From NCBI GenBank assembly GCA_002633005.1, contig NMRA01000034.1, forward strand, positions 1,167,050 to 1,231,049: a DNA stretch of 64,000 bases, written 5' to 3'. Both the position numbers and the translations under genes were made by a program. The notes under the pieces are model-generated. The model was not told the origin of the DNA, ran no database searches, and was given only the letters and a program-made list of their open reading frames with translations. The DNA is from Phoronis australis (lineage: Eukaryota; Phoronida; Phoronidae). This document shows positions 11,341 to 25,100 of this stretch, in pieces. Each line of letters starts with the position of its first letter. Position 1 is the first letter of the stretch.

Positions 11341-13386
11341 TCAGTGGATTTGTCAAAGGGAAACAACGCAGATGACCCAAAGCAAGAGTGTCCTCCCAAT
11401 GGAAAACATTGTTTAATGGTAACACAGTGAACTACTTAACACAAGATGGAGACCAAACAAGGATTAAAAAATACGTGAATGTTTTTATGCGAGAAGTAGC
11501 TAAGGAAGACTTAAGGAGTGATGCAATGCGAGGACAGAATGCCAGGTACAAACGTCAGTTCACAGTTCTTGTCATATTGGGTTAACTGCTGAATCCCCTG
11601 CAATAGTCCTATATAACATGCAAAATTCTGAGAACCACTTTGCCGGTTGCGGCAGTGCCTTGCTGTTTGCTTGGTGCTAGTGTTGAGCTGTGCTATAGAG
11701 AAGTGGTATATGAACATCGTTATTTAAACTTTGCTTCAATTTGTAAATGAAAGCTATGTGAATTTTTCATTCATTTTTATGAAATTTGCAGTTTTAAGTC
11801 CAAACCTTTGGCATTCCGTCTGTATGTCACACAATGTCGTTGGCATAATTTTTGTCGCTCATAGCACGATGTCGGAGACATAGTATTCACAAAGGTCTGT
11901 CTGCATGTCACACTATGTCCTTGGCATGACATCTCTAAAGGGAATCTATTTTTTTCATATTTTGCACTGAGATGTAGGTGGGACTTCTCCAAGCGCCATT
12001 TGATATTGTTTTGAATAGGGATTCTGTCATGCTCTTAAATTCCCCTTGTATTTTTACAAACATTATTAATAGTTGAGTTTTGTGAAGCAGTTGCCAGGCT
12101 TATTTTTTGTGTCATGGTTTGCTCATTTCTTTTTGGTCTGGCCCTCTGGTTCATTTCTAATGTTGAGGACCAGGCCATTGACTTGTTGCTGCTGTTAGTT
12201 TTGTAATTGTTCTCATCTTAAACAAGTGTTGTATAATATTAAAAGGGTTTTGTAAAGTAGATTATTGTACATAGTTCATTAATACTTAGACTTATTGTAC
12301 ACTCTGCACATGCCATGCTGATGTTTAGTGTATACTTTGTTTCAGTGATTATTAAGTAATTCTGATGTTGATATAAGTTGATGCAATGTGAAGTTTCACT
12401 TTGTATTAAAATAATAAGAAATAAATAACTCTCTGCCTGTTGCATGTAACAGATGTGTCGATGGCTTTGCTTCAACACATCTTGGCCACAAATTTGGCAG
12501 CAGTCAAGCTATATTCTTTACACCTTCACTTGCTGGTAATGTTTGTTTTGAAAAAATTAAAACTGAGAGGGGGGAGAGATCTCTTATTTATGCTGCTGCT
12601 GTAATAAAGAATTCTCTTGGCCCAGAAATTAAATGCCCCAATTCAATTAATACTGTTAAACTTAATAGTAAAAAGTGGCTGTAATTTTCTTAGCCATTCT
12701 TACACTTTACCTTTCTTAATTATGTCATTTTTCATTATTGTTCATGCCCTCACTATTTAGTATCATCTCTTTATTTCATCTCTCCTGGTCAAAATTTCAC
12801 CCTTAACTTGTTATTAATTGCTGCTTTGTTACCTGTATCTAGTTATTGTTTCATGTATTACATTCTACTGTATTGCATCCTGATGTTGAAGGCCCCTTAA
12901 AAGCATATTTTGGCTAAAAACAAATGTGATTAAAGATATGCATCGGTTTCTTCTATTATCACAATTGTAATGGTCTGTTTTTACCTTGTTGTTGGTGTTG
13001 TTGCCGTTGTTCACATATGCGCTGATTTTAAATTTCGTACTCATATTTTGTCCCAAACAAATGCGATTAAAGGTATGCATAATTTTTTCTATCATCACAA
13101 TGGTACTGGTATGTTTTTACCTTCAACAATAACTATTTTGTTGATCATATTTTGTTAACTTGGAAGCTCATAACCTAAACATGTGTATATTATGTAAGTT
13201 GAGGTATTTATATATTTTGATGGGCAGCATTTACAGATGTGTATTTTTTAACAGATCTCACTTTGTCCCTAGGTTCTCAGTATAATTTTTTATAAACTAG
13301 AGTATTGTACAGTGATGTTTATTTTCTGGGTAAAGTTGTTTCCTTTTTCCTGTTATATCTATTTGTATGCATGTTTTAAAAATAAA
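11341..13386 (+). other. Possible terminal exon and long 3' UTR of an unidentified transcript
   Basis: A strong acceptor (TGCCTTTTTTCAG) precedes 11341, frames are short (the longest is 65 codons from 11388, starting MSSQWKTLFNGNTVNYLTQD), and a T-rich tract follows to AATAAA at 13381. A donor AGAG/gtaagt near 10410 could be the preceding exon. No protein family recognised. It could equally be plain intergenic DNA. Confidence 0.2.
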
Positions 13387-13467
13387 AACTTGTGTGATTA
13401 GATATATTGCTTATCTTTCATATTACTTCATTTATTGTAAAATAATTGCAATGTAAGTGCAACCAAC

Positions 13468-14000
13468 CTATTGGGATGTAACGTTTCTACAAAATTCGTT
13501 CTCAGCCAATGTAACTGCCATATAACAGGTTTCTGGTTCCTCCATATGAAAATCCAGGTCAAAAAGAAGGTCACAAGTAGTCCTATTCAGTTGGAGAATT
13601 TTATGATGCCATCTTAACTGAGGCAGGCCAGCCAGCTGGCTCTCTATTGTGTTGGCAGGGAATGGGGTAATTGAAACTTGCGCTTCAGTTAACAATTCTA
13701 ATTGGGTTTTGGCTTGAATTTTCAGCAGGGATAGATTCGTCATGATTCTGATGCCTTTTCCATCCACTCCAATTTTCTCCAAGCATTCAATCATTTTTGT
13801 GAGATGGACGCGGTCGAAGGCTTTTGAGTAATCAATAAAGCATGTATAGATTTCCTTTTGGACTTCAGTTAGTTTTTGTGTTAAGATATTGAAGCAGAAT
13901 ATCGCATCTTTTGTTTCGCTCTTGCATCTAAATCCAAACTGTTCACGAATTAATGACCCCGTAAAATGTGTCTTGTCCAGTGAAATGCGGAGTGTGAAAA
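13468..14000 (-). mobile_element. LINE fragment: reverse transcriptase fingers/palm
   Basis: Minus-strand frame shows EQFGFRCKSETKDAIFCFN and CFIDYSKAFDRVHL, the RT motif with the first catalytic Asp (FxDxxKAFD), then IGVDGKGIRIM. It belongs to the same lineage as the 8.7-9.6 kb fragment but covers the upstream part of the domain. The frame after about 13730 is degenerate. The endonuclease region is missing. Confidence 0.75.
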
Positions 14001-14061
14001 TATGCAGCACGTACACGCAAGTAGAATGCAGTGAATTAATGATTCTAAAAAAAGTAATCAC

Positions 14062-16720
14062 TCTGGAAGTTACGACAAATTAAAGAGTCCTCAATATCTC
14101 ACGGTTTACAAGTGCTATTGAAATCGTACAATCCAAAAATAAGAGAATCCTAGGGCTTCAAGAATTTGCAAAATGTTACCGTCAAATATTCTTGAACCCG
14201 CAAAGTTTGACGACTAAATGAATGCATCGCAATATGAAACAAATAAATGAAACTAATATAAATAAATGAATCTAAAATGCAGTTAATTAACGATTCGTAA
14301 ACCGCCATGAAATAATCGGTGAAAAATATGTCCATATTAGTGAATCCGTGAAACAAAAATTACTAAGGCCGCGTAAAGTGAAGCTAACTATAAAAGGGTA
14401 ATGTGCTGCGGATAAATGAATATGTGAAATGCAAGGAATGAATCCAAAAAGTGCGCACTAGTATCTGAAAAATGCAATTATAATCCATAAAATGAGACCA
14501 CTGATTGAACTTGCAAAATACAACAAATTTGAGAATCCTTAAAACACTATGAATTGGACAACCTGAGAACTAACAAACCAATTAATTTGTGCAATGCAAA
14601 GAATTAGTGACTGCGTAAATGCTAAGAACGTGTGAATCTGTGAAATGCAACATCTTATTGAACATGTAAAAAGATAAAAAAATTAACCAGTAATCTATAT
14701 AATGTTACTTACAAATTAAGAGTAACTCAATATAAAAACCAATAATTATAAGAGTCTATACCCAAAATTACAGATTTTTTTAGACTTAGCACATGAGTTT
14801 GGTTTGGTGAGATGTAGAAAATCTCGCCTTTTATATTAAGAATTTCCATCCATCATTTCTCTTTTTATGACCTATACCTTCATTTTGCAACAAAATTGGG
14901 TGCCGAAGGAGACATATTTGAATGCATTTTACTAGCATGTATAGTGAGCTGATAACAAATGAGTGATACGATTTGAAAGGTCTATAACTAAATAATTTAA
15001 TGAACAACTTTCAACACTCATTTTCAAATTTGCATGCTTTGATCTTGTGTGGCACAAACGGCTATTTTGAAGGTTTTTAATGAAGCCATTTTTTTGCCAA
15101 ATTTGGCACTCTGTAGCAGCCATATCACACCTTGCCAAAAACCTGACCTTACAATAGTTTTTTCAGTCATTCCTAATCTGTTCATAATCTAAAGTAAAAA
15201 AATCTTGTCTCTCCCGTGCTTTTGCGTTACACGAACTGCACTTGGTCCTATATGCCTGTTCCTAGTTGCCTCAACCAATAGGGGGCTCTTGGAACATGTA
15301 ATTAGCTTGCAAAAATGCGACGTGAAAAGTTTGTATATTAGAGATGGCATTACTAATTACCATTCTATGAAAACCGCAATGATGACTTTTGATTATTACA
15401 AAAAATTATTTACATAAACATGGGCGACGCAGCACTGAAAAAAGTGGGGGCTATAACCCCCAGTCCCCTATGGTGCGCCGCCTATGATAAATTACGACTA
15501 GCATGCGTGTATGGAGACTGTGCACGCGAGTAAACGCCTTATCCAAGTTATCATCAAATCAAGTCGCTCGAAAATGTTTCGCAAAAGCAAGAATTTGGGC
15601 TTTTGACAAGGACAAAGCGTGTACCTGAATCCACATCAAAGCAGTCGGCAGGAAAAAATGATTCCCACTTGCGCTTATACGATAACATTTGCTCAGGCAT
15701 CTAGCTACAAAACGAACAAATAATTTTCTTTGAAAACGTATAAATTCAAAAAGGCGCATAGACCTAAATACGCGCACGTGCGTGCACGTGAATATGGATG
15801 TTTGGACTTCTTTATAGATATAAAGGTACACAACATTTGGAACACCGCGAGTAGTTTCGTAGCCTCAAATTTCTCTAACAAGCGAAATTAATCTGCGCAT
15901 GTACAAACTTCAGTCTTGCGGCCAATCATTCTCCAATTTGAAAGTCACACACTGGGGTAAACAATCTGAGCACGTGACCACCAAATTGTATTATCTGGGC
16001 TCAAAAAGTTTAAAGAGATTACGTGACTTGCAGTGAGTATTTTTGTCAATTTCACGCAGTGTCATTGGTCAATTTACGAGTCGAGTCACGAGTAAAGTTT
16101 AGTGGTCGCGGGCCTAGGAATCCTGCTGCCCTAAAGGTTAGATCTGTTACTGGCGTAAGGGCTTTGCGTCTGTACAAAGATTTAATATGGCTACGTGGTT
16201 CCTCACCTAGATTCCTCCCTCTCACCACCACTTTAGCCTCGCAGTCGTCACCAAGTTTGCATTCCCTTCAAAGCGGGCGGACCCCTTTGAAGGTAACCAA
16301 CAGAAACTTCGTAATCCATGCTTGAACCACTGCTAGTCAATGCTGTTGCCGTTTTTTAAATACAGTCTCTCGTTTTTGTTTGTTTGTGTCGCATGTCTTG
16401 ATGTTGGTGTACTTCACATTAACATACATGTAGTTCGTAGTTTTCAATATGTTTATGTCATACCTGTTTCTTGTAAACTTGTTTTTAATCTCAAAAAGGA
16501 TCGAACTTGTTAGATGTCACAGTTGTATATCAGACTTACAAACAAAAAAGGCGGAAAGTCCATTCGTGAAGCAGGCACTTGGTCTTCGCTAATGCAACAA
16601 TGGTGTGTAGTAGTTCACCTAGGTGATTTTTAAAGGTGATTGATGAGTTTGAGTATAAACTACGACCACGTTTACAACATGTAAACTGAGTATTTTCGCT
16701 TTTATAAAACGCATGGTAGT
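14062..16720. other. No identified gene apart from the mini-element at 15.4 kb
   Basis: 14100-14760 is A-rich with loosely repeated TGTGAAATGCAA and GAATC(C/T) phrases (about 20-30 bp spacing), a possible eroded satellite. The rest shows nothing recognisable. Confidence 0.35.
15419..15486. mobile_element. CATGGGCG mini-element, copy 1 (68 bp)
   Basis: Terminal repeats CATGGGCGACGC and GCGCCGCCTATG. Exact 5-bp flanking repeats ATAAA (15414-15418 and 15487-15491). Confidence 0.75.
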
Positions 16721-16880
16721 CAGTGGCGGATTTAAGGGGAGGGGGAAGGGAGCCATGGCCCTCCCAAAAGTTTTCCCAGGTTCCATTTGGCAGTTCGGGG
16801 ATCCTAATGTCTGAAGCAACAAAATCCTGGCTAATTCTCTGTCATGGCCCCCCTAACTCAAAATCCTGGATCCACCCCTG
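16721..16880. mobile_element. hAT-like MITE (CAGTGGCGGAT family), copy 1
   Basis: Starts CAGTGGCGGATTTA and ends GGATCCACCCCTG. The 160-bp body matches 61932-62091. Flanks GTAGT and GTCGT differ at one base of five. Confidence 0.7.
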
Positions 16881-17052
16881 GTCGTGTTGGCAATCATGTT
16901 ATAATAGCACCCACGGCCAGGCTTTCGACGTTTGATAGAAAGGCAACAGCTTGCGATGATGTTCTGTACATTTCAATTTATTAATATACATGTACATGTA
17001 GTTATTATAATATACTAACAGCTACCAATCCTAAAACATGTTAAAACTTTTA

Positions 17053-18476
17053 TATAGACATAATTCACGCGGCGGACATTAAAATCCAAAGCGAGGCTCA
17101 TTGCGATAAACAAAGCGGAAGATGACATAGCGTGAGTTACATGGCCGGTCTTTCGAGTCCAAGCTGGATATTAAATCAATAAAATGTGTCGATAATTAAC
17201 CAAAGAGACGTAGAAAAATACATTAGAGAACAAGTCAATGCACCAAAGAGTTGTCTGACGAAAGGGTAAATTTTTTTTCGGAAAACAAGGTTCGAAACAT
17301 TTCAAGTAAATGTGACCAAATTGCGGCGATCGCAGTGTTACAGATTAGGTATCATGCTGAATGCAGGGTTACGTAAATTGCTGATAAAAATGCTTTCTAC
17401 ACGAAACAGGTCATCTGCTCGTATTGTTGACGAGTTGAAGATATATTGGACAGTGGTGGCTCATCGCATTTTGCTGCCATGTGCAATTAGTCACATCTGG
17501 TTGAATTTGTTGATAAAGAATATCAACATCAAGCATATAGCCTACAGTGTAGGTCCTGGTGAGGTAGGGACTACCGGGACTAACAGTTGATTCGTCATTG
17601 ATCTGAAAGGATAATTGATGTTATTAAATATATTTTTTATTTAAATAAAAAAACAGGCTCGTAATTCTGGACCAAGTAGAATTTTAAAATTAAAACATCT
17701 AATTCGTTCGTCCAAAGCATAACCTCGTTTTAGAGCTAAGTTTCAGTTAACTGGACAGAGCAAGCATATGTTTCTTCACGGGCCTCGCTCATCCGAGGGG
17801 AAATGTGGCTGTGCCTTCTGAGAGGGTAAATTTTTCGCTGAGTGTGGGGAAAAATCTGCATGTACCTCCCGATCACCATCAATAGCACCCCCGCCCTGTT
17901 GCAAGCTCTCATAGGTTCTGTCTCAAGTAGCATTTTGTGTTCTTTCAAATTGTCTTGTGATTTGAACTCCAGAGAGAAATTTTCAATCACTAGGGGAATT
18001 TTTAGGCCTCGTGGGGGGAATTTCCGAATTTCGCGTGATTTTTCAAATATTTTTGAGAGGGGAATAGGGCCGGTATTCGGCCCCAAAATCGAGAGTGCTT
18101 TAGGGCCCTGTCCTTTTTGGAAAGAAAATGCATCGTGTTTCAACTCGTAGTCATGAAAACATAGTCTTGCTGCGACCGAAGATTCTCCGGTCGTAATTGC
18201 TTTGATGCCCGGCAACCGAGATGCGACAATCAAAATGTGATCTAACTTTTCGAAAACATTTATAAATTTTACACGGTCATATTTTCCATCGTGGCGGCGT
18301 ATGGCAACGACCCAACGCTTCCGATTCTAAACTTCCTTAGGGATTGTAAAACAGACAGTTGAGAGCGTCTTTTTCAGCCGTTCAAGCAACGCGGAATGCA
18401 CTATGCCGATAAGCCAACAGAGCTTAGCGAGCCTTGTTTTGGAACGCGCCTCCTGACGACGTGAATTAGGTCTATA
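17053..18476. mobile_element. 1.42-kb inverted-repeat DNA element, copy 1
   Basis: Ends TATAGACATAATTCACG and CGTGAATTAGGTCTATA form terminal inverted repeats with one mismatch. The body matches 24859-26303 in reverse orientation over nearly its full length. No transposase is recognised in its open frames (the longest, 17736-18233 minus, has no known motif), so it looks non-autonomous. It lies downstream of the SLC23 stop codon. Confidence 0.7.
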
Positions 18477-18923
18477 GATTTCCTTTCTCTCTCGCCTTCC
18501 ATATTGTTGCGCCAATTTCAACGTATTTAGATTTTTTGTACTAAGCGAGATGTAGAAAATTGCCAATTCGTTCCAACCATTAGGAGCATCATGTTAAGCA
18601 ATGTACGTGGTTTTAAGCAAACGGTAGTCCTTCTGCTTCACTCTAGTTCAAGTGTCATTGGGTAGACTTCAAACGTATGGTATTTTACTCAAAATTGATT
18701 TCTAAATAATTTCAGGTACTCCATCTACAAAACGGCTGCCAAATCGAATTGTACTAAACTTTATATTTCATACGCGTGGGCAATTTAACAATGATGAAGT
18801 AGGAATGCCGAGATTTACGAAATGGTTTCGGACGACGAAACATATTTTGAGTAGTAAAACAGGTCAAAATAAAGAATAAAATATATTCAAAGTTGCCCTT
18901 CACGGCAGTATAGGTTGTTAAGG

Positions 18924-19126
18924 TCACACTTGTGTCGTAAATGGCGTATTGACATCTGCCTCATCGGCGTCAACGAAAGTAGATCTACATTCAGTGGAAC
19001 GACCGGCATTCTCTTCAGATTCCAACTGGGCTACGTCAGAAGAATCACTGTTGCTACAAAATCCTTCGAATGTCGGTGAAAATGGAACATAGCGTAGGAA
19101 CTTAGGACGCCGCAAGAGTGACATTC
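18924..19126 (-). CDS. slc23a: SLC23 terminal coding exon 13 (residues 596-662 and stop)
   Basis: Encodes [19 protein letters not shown], matching the family's final basic, aromatic motif, followed by a 45-residue acidic Ser-rich tail that is not conserved. The stop codon ends at 18924. The acceptor is TTTCTAG. No clear minus-strand AATAAA was found in the next 300 nt, so the 3' end is unknown. Confidence 0.88.
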
Positions 19127-22100
19127 CTAGAAACAAAACAAAATACGAAACACATCAATTAGTCATTACGACTCTGATCTGTCTTGTTGAAATAATTCTC
19201 AAACGCAACAAAGACTCATCAAATCTCAGAACTATCAAGATCCCTTGACACTTGCTTACTCCAAAAAACGCCGTTGTATTTAAACGATAAGGACCGAAAC
19301 ACTGAACTTAGCGTCCTTCCGACCCCTTGTTATTAGTCTGCGTCCGACCAGCTGTGACTTCAACCTCCATTCGGCCTTATGGCGTATGTCCGTTATTTAC
19401 TGGAATGTCAATGCCTGATCTATAAGTGGATTAAGTTTTTTTGAGGGTTCTCATTTAACCCGCGAAAACATAACAACGTGTCCGTAGTGTTGCAACCGTT
19501 AGCTACATACGTGCAGATAGTTTGTCTATCCTTGTTATCGGTCGGGGTTCGCATTAACGGAACCAGATTTCTGGCACACTTATAATTATTGCGCCAAACG
19601 GACCGATCTGTACTAAATCGAAATAAATGAAGTTCAAAGTTGGTGACAAAGGCATTCAGTAAATGTTTGGACAACGGAAACACTAGTTTATCGGGCGTCG
19701 GTTCTTAAAGTACATCTCCGTCCGTGATTACATGGGCGCCGCAGCACTGAAAAAAGTGCTCCATAAGGTGCGCCGCCCATGGATTGGCGAAACGCTAGCA
19801 TCTGACTTGGTTGTAGCACCACCAAGTGAATTTGTTGTTGAAAGTATCCCATTGGCTATGGGCGGGTCCCTCGTGTCAAGAAAGCTGTTGTCACGTAAGC
19901 GCGCTATCTCATGGGTCTTTATACGAGAATAAACTTTTCAAATGAGCTTCAGTAAGTAACACGTTGCGACCGTATACCATTTACATTTAAGAGAGCAATT
20001 CACACCACTCACTCTAATGTATACATGTATGATGCATCACATTGAAAAGCAAATGTAAAACAAACGGGTGATTAAGCTATCTGAGGAGCCTCTCGCATCA
20101 GAGACAATTTGCCATGCCGTTCAATTTCAAAAACGCAGTAAAAAAAGGTTGATAAAAAGGTTGTGAATACATTCACATTTTGTAAGGAGGAATGTGAACA
20201 CACAATTTATATTTAGTGATTTTGTCTTTGTATCAAATCCTTTTGACATTCGTTCGAATTGTGTTTTTTGGAAAAACATATGTAACGCTTAATTTAACTG
20301 GTGTAGGTATAGAAAATTGGGGCACCTGATGTTATTAATGTCATGATTTATTTAACTTAATTTTTGCATATAAAACAGTAACCTAAAAGAGTCTATCCCC
20401 ACTGAGTCTAGCATGATTAACAATAGAAAGTATAGATTATTTCAATGTTGAAAATTTATTTTTGATAAAAATTGTAAATTTGAAAATAGATCATCTCTTG
20501 TAGGTTCACTCTTTAGCTAAAAGCCTAGTCCCAGTGCGAGTGTGAGATTTGTATGTGGTATGAATGACATTTTTGCTATCTTTGTTTGTCGTACGTTCAT
20601 AACTACATATACATGTATAAGACAATTGTCATGCCAAAGAAATAAATAAAGGAAAGCGCTCGGAGGAGCGACACTTGGCGAAAATAACGGAAAAGACGAG
20701 AGGGAGATGATGACGACGATGGTGATTACGATGATGATGGTGGCGATTATAACATTCATACTAACGAAGATGCAAAAAATCAGTAAGAAATAGGCCATAG
20801 TCTTGTTCAATAGGTGGTAAACCAACATCAGTGCAGCAAAATTGGTCAATAAAGGAAAAGCGTCATCAGAAAATCTCAAATAATTCGAAAAGTAGACGTA
20901 CTATCGAAAAATGAAAAATACAGTGTACCATCTGAAAGCCCGTTCAGAACTCTTTCTAACAAGATAGTTTCGCAAAATTCTGTAAAATTTTCGAAAAGTC
21001 AAATTTTGATTTTTTTAGATTCAAAGTCAAATAATTCCAAAACCGTACTCAAAAACTGTAATCTGAAAAAAATTGATACAAGTCCTTCCAAATAGTAGAC
21101 CTCAGAGAATCCACATGCAAAAATTCAAGTCATTTTCTTTTCCCGTTCTAAATGGCACCCCAACACGACTAAAATGGGTCAAAATGTGCCAGATCCGCCA
21201 TCTTCAAAGCAGCTTCTGGTTATACAGTACTGGATAATAGCGACTCACAGGAAACTAACACCTAGAAAATTTCGAAGCAACTGATCCTACAATGCGCCCT
21301 CTTCAGCACGAAACATATTCAGCCCGAAATCGAGGTGTACATGCACAATTGCCAATATTTCCGCCATCTTTATTTGGAAGTGAATGATTTCCTAAACATG
21401 CTGTATTTAGCACACGTTTAGTACAATAACCGTACATATTTTCAGCCGTGTACGTCAAAAATTACAGCCTCTACGAGCATTTGAATCTGAAATTGAAAAC
21501 ACAATCATATGACCGCCACGTCCGCCATCTTGAATCTGATCATGACGAAAAAACGTGGACTTCCAGCGTTCCAGAGGTTGTGTGTGAATTCCAAGCAAAT
21601 CGGACAGAAAATGCGTTCTCAAAAATCCGTCAACGAAGGAACAGCGTCAAAAATACTTAACAATTCGCAAACCAGAAGTTCTAGCGAAAAATGAAAAACA
21701 GATACTGAAAGCCCGTTCAAAACTCTATCCAAAGGCTAGTTTTACAAAATTCCACACATTTTCAAGCAATTTTAAATTTTGCATTTTTTGGAAATTAAAA
21801 ATAAAATACATGTAACTTAAGATCCGTAAGTCTGACAAACAACTTGTTACAGAACATTTGAAAAAGAATACATGTACCTTAAAGAATCTGCATGCACAAA
21901 TTCACGACAGCTGCTCTTCCCTTTCAAAATGGTACCGCAGCATGATAAAAATAGGTTAAAATGGGCCAGATCCGCCATCGTCCGGCTGAGTAGATTTTGG
22001 TAATAGCCAATCACAGGAAACTAACATATGAAAAATTTCGAAGTGACTGATTTGACAATGCACCTTCTCCTTGAGAAAACGTTTTCGGCCATCAATTGAG

Positions 22101-25100
22101 GTGCGCATGAGAAATGGCCAATAATTCCGTCATATTTGACTAGAAATAAATGAGTTACGGTGCACTTGTAGCACTTGCCTGCTGCAATAAGCGTATCAAT
22201 ATTCAGCTCCGTATGTCAAAAATTGCGGTCGCTACGAGCATTTGAATCTGAATTCGAAAACAAAATGGCCGCCACGTCCGTCATTTTGAATCCGATCGTG
22301 ACGAAAAACAATATGCTTCCAGCGTATCAAGAACAACAGGTCGTATGTGAATTTCGTGCGAATTGAACGAAAACTGAGACCTGTAGAGTGCGAACGAACA
22401 AAAAAAGAAACAAACTTAGTGTCAGAGCAACATAACTGGTAAAATTTGATAGAATTTCGCCAAGTAATAAGAAAAATAATGAAAAATAGTATACCAAAAA
22501 CACTAATTTTGTTACAGAACGCCAGTAATGTAAACAGTTACAAGTGTAACTTTAGCTGGCGCTTTAGTTAACACTTTGGTAGCGAGACCACTTATTTCAA
22601 AAGGTGCACAATGTGCATGTCCTGCACAGGTGAAAGCGTCGTTTGTTTATCGTCACATTAACTACATTATGACAGAGAGTATACGAGTTTTGACACAAAA
22701 TTTCGTTGAAAAGCGATTCAGGTTATGAGGAAAGAAACTGTCTGCTGGACAAAATGACAGCTCGTCCTTGGCTAAAGCGCTTATTGTTATGCCAATATGA
22801 ACGTGTTTTCGGCACTCATGTGAACCCATTATAACTGTTCCATCCATCAAACACTCTTTCACTGAGGTTTTGGCTGACTAACATTCTAAATAGTTTCACG
22901 GAGTATAAATACAAATACATTTCTCAAATAAACCACAACCTTTGATTTATAGATTTGAAAGCTACAATCCTTACCAAAAGGCAAATCGTAAACCTCGAGT
23001 TTCGTCCTGTGTTCCTGGCGTTCACCTAATAAGTTGCGCCATTGCGTAAGACCTCGCTCTTTGGCTGTCCCTGTAAAATAGTAAAAAGGGTATTAATTTT
23101 TTTACTTGGAATGGAGACTTGAATTTCAGATTGAATCGGTCGCTTTAAGAACGATTGCTGGCAACGTTTCGGAGAATCTATTATCACTAGAAAACGGAAA
23201 GTTCAGTCACGAATTCCGCCACCCCCGCTCCACTAAAAGACGTTCTTTGAACCCATTTCGGGACCGCCTTTGTCCTGCAGGTACAACACTTCGCCTAAGT
23301 TCATTTAGATTCGAAGTGTTACTTTTTTCTCACGGGTGGCCACATGCATGGCACAGATAGCTGTGAGTATTCCTTTTTTTGATAACAATAATTTATTAAT
23401 GCTATATTGCTCACTCACCGGGCACAGTGTTATCGAGAACAAATCCAATAAATCCCCCTACAAACATGCTTGTACTCAACAACACTTTGATGATTTGATC
23501 CACGACGGTGTTTCCTGTAATGAAATATCCAAGAGTGTAAATTAACAACTTCAGGTTGCTTTTCATTTTGTCATTTGGAACATCAAATTGGGAGTCTACC
23601 GTAACATTGCGAAATAATACAGTGGTTATCAATTCACTTCAATACTGGTTTCCAAGAGGAACCATTGCATGTCGAGTCTACGGCGAATTTAAGGTAGCTC
23701 GATAGCTCGTCAAACATACCTAAAGCAGTCGTTGTTTCACGACGTTGTCTAAGTTATAAAACATGTCATCAGATTTCAAATACCAAAAATTTATTAGTTT
23801 AACAAATATTGGTTTTGCGTTGACTTTTTGTTATTCTGGCATCAAATAATGGCGAGCAATATCAAAATTCCCAATTTCATTCTGAAAAATAGACCTTAGT
23901 GTAGACAATTGGTGTGACTTCATTTAATCGGCAACTTTAGATTTACTTAAGATTAGAAGAAACTTCTTGCTTATATTGTTGACACATCCGCCAAACTTTC
24001 TTAACATAATCGCCATCTAGTGAAATGCAGCAGGTAAATCGTGGTCTTGAAATTGGCGCGTGCTTTTGGGAAGGTCACATTGCTTGTTATCATTATGTGA
24101 CTCTGTTTGAATGAACGTGGATATGAAGTTCGTCGCCGAAGATGGGACCGTTTAAGAAGTTGTTTGCATGTCCTTCAGACTGGGAGTACGTACTGTTGCG
24201 ACACCCAATTTGTCAATCATACCTTATCACCTTCCGGCATTGTTTGATTGGTGCGCATTTGGTTGTTTCAGTGTTTTGCAGACGATAAACTGTAAGGCGT
24301 GTGGATTTCTACTCCGCACTACTTTGTGATACGCCCATGTAATATCAAAAATACGTACTCGGTGTTATTAACCAGTCGTGTGGTAACACATTCCAAGTCA
24401 CGAGAGAAAACGACGTTAACGATTTGTTGAGAACATAACACAGTGCGAAAGATTTTATGAATGAGGCTGTGGCAGAAAGTTTTGATCCTTAAACTAATCT
24501 ATCGCAAAATTTAAATGCAAAAAGTCACGTAATTACAGTCACTATCAACTCGTCATTTTCACAAACTGGACTGGTGCATAACGAACTACTGTAACAGTTG
24601 CGTTAGTTTCAGCACGTCTTACCTGTCTTCATTGCCCCGTCGTTTTGGGGATTCGAAATCCACTGTGGCAAGGCAATTCCGACGAATATTGAAAATCCAA
24701 GAATGAATAGATTTCTGGAGGAATTCAAATTCACAAACTGCAAATTGGACAGCCCAACAGACGTAACCATGCCTAAATGGGGGAAACAAAGTGCGTCACA
24801 GCATGAAAAATGATAATACAGATGGAAAGCAATAATAGTTCAGTTAATTTCGCGTCAGTATAGACCTAATTCATGCCGACAGGAGGCGCGTTCCAAAACG
24901 AGGCTCGCTACGATCGCTCTATTAGCTTATCCGTAAACGGCTAGAAAAAATACGGACACTCAACTGTTTGCTTTGCCATCCCTAAAGACGTTGAGATTCG
25001 GAAGCGTTGGGTCGTTGCCATACGCCACGACGAAGCAAAATAGGTCCGTGCAAAATTTATGTTTTCGAAAAGTTAGATCATAATTTGTCGCATCTCGGTT

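Noticed and set aside
17736-18233. 165-codon minus frame inside the 1.4-kb element
   Set aside because: Not open in the second copy at 25.1-25.6 kb and no transposase motif, so probably accidental.
20517-20879. 120-codon minus frame with a very hydrophobic Ile/Val stretch resembling membrane helices
   Set aside because: The hydrophobic run comes from an antisense (GAT)n-like tract at 20700-20755, and there is no family similarity.
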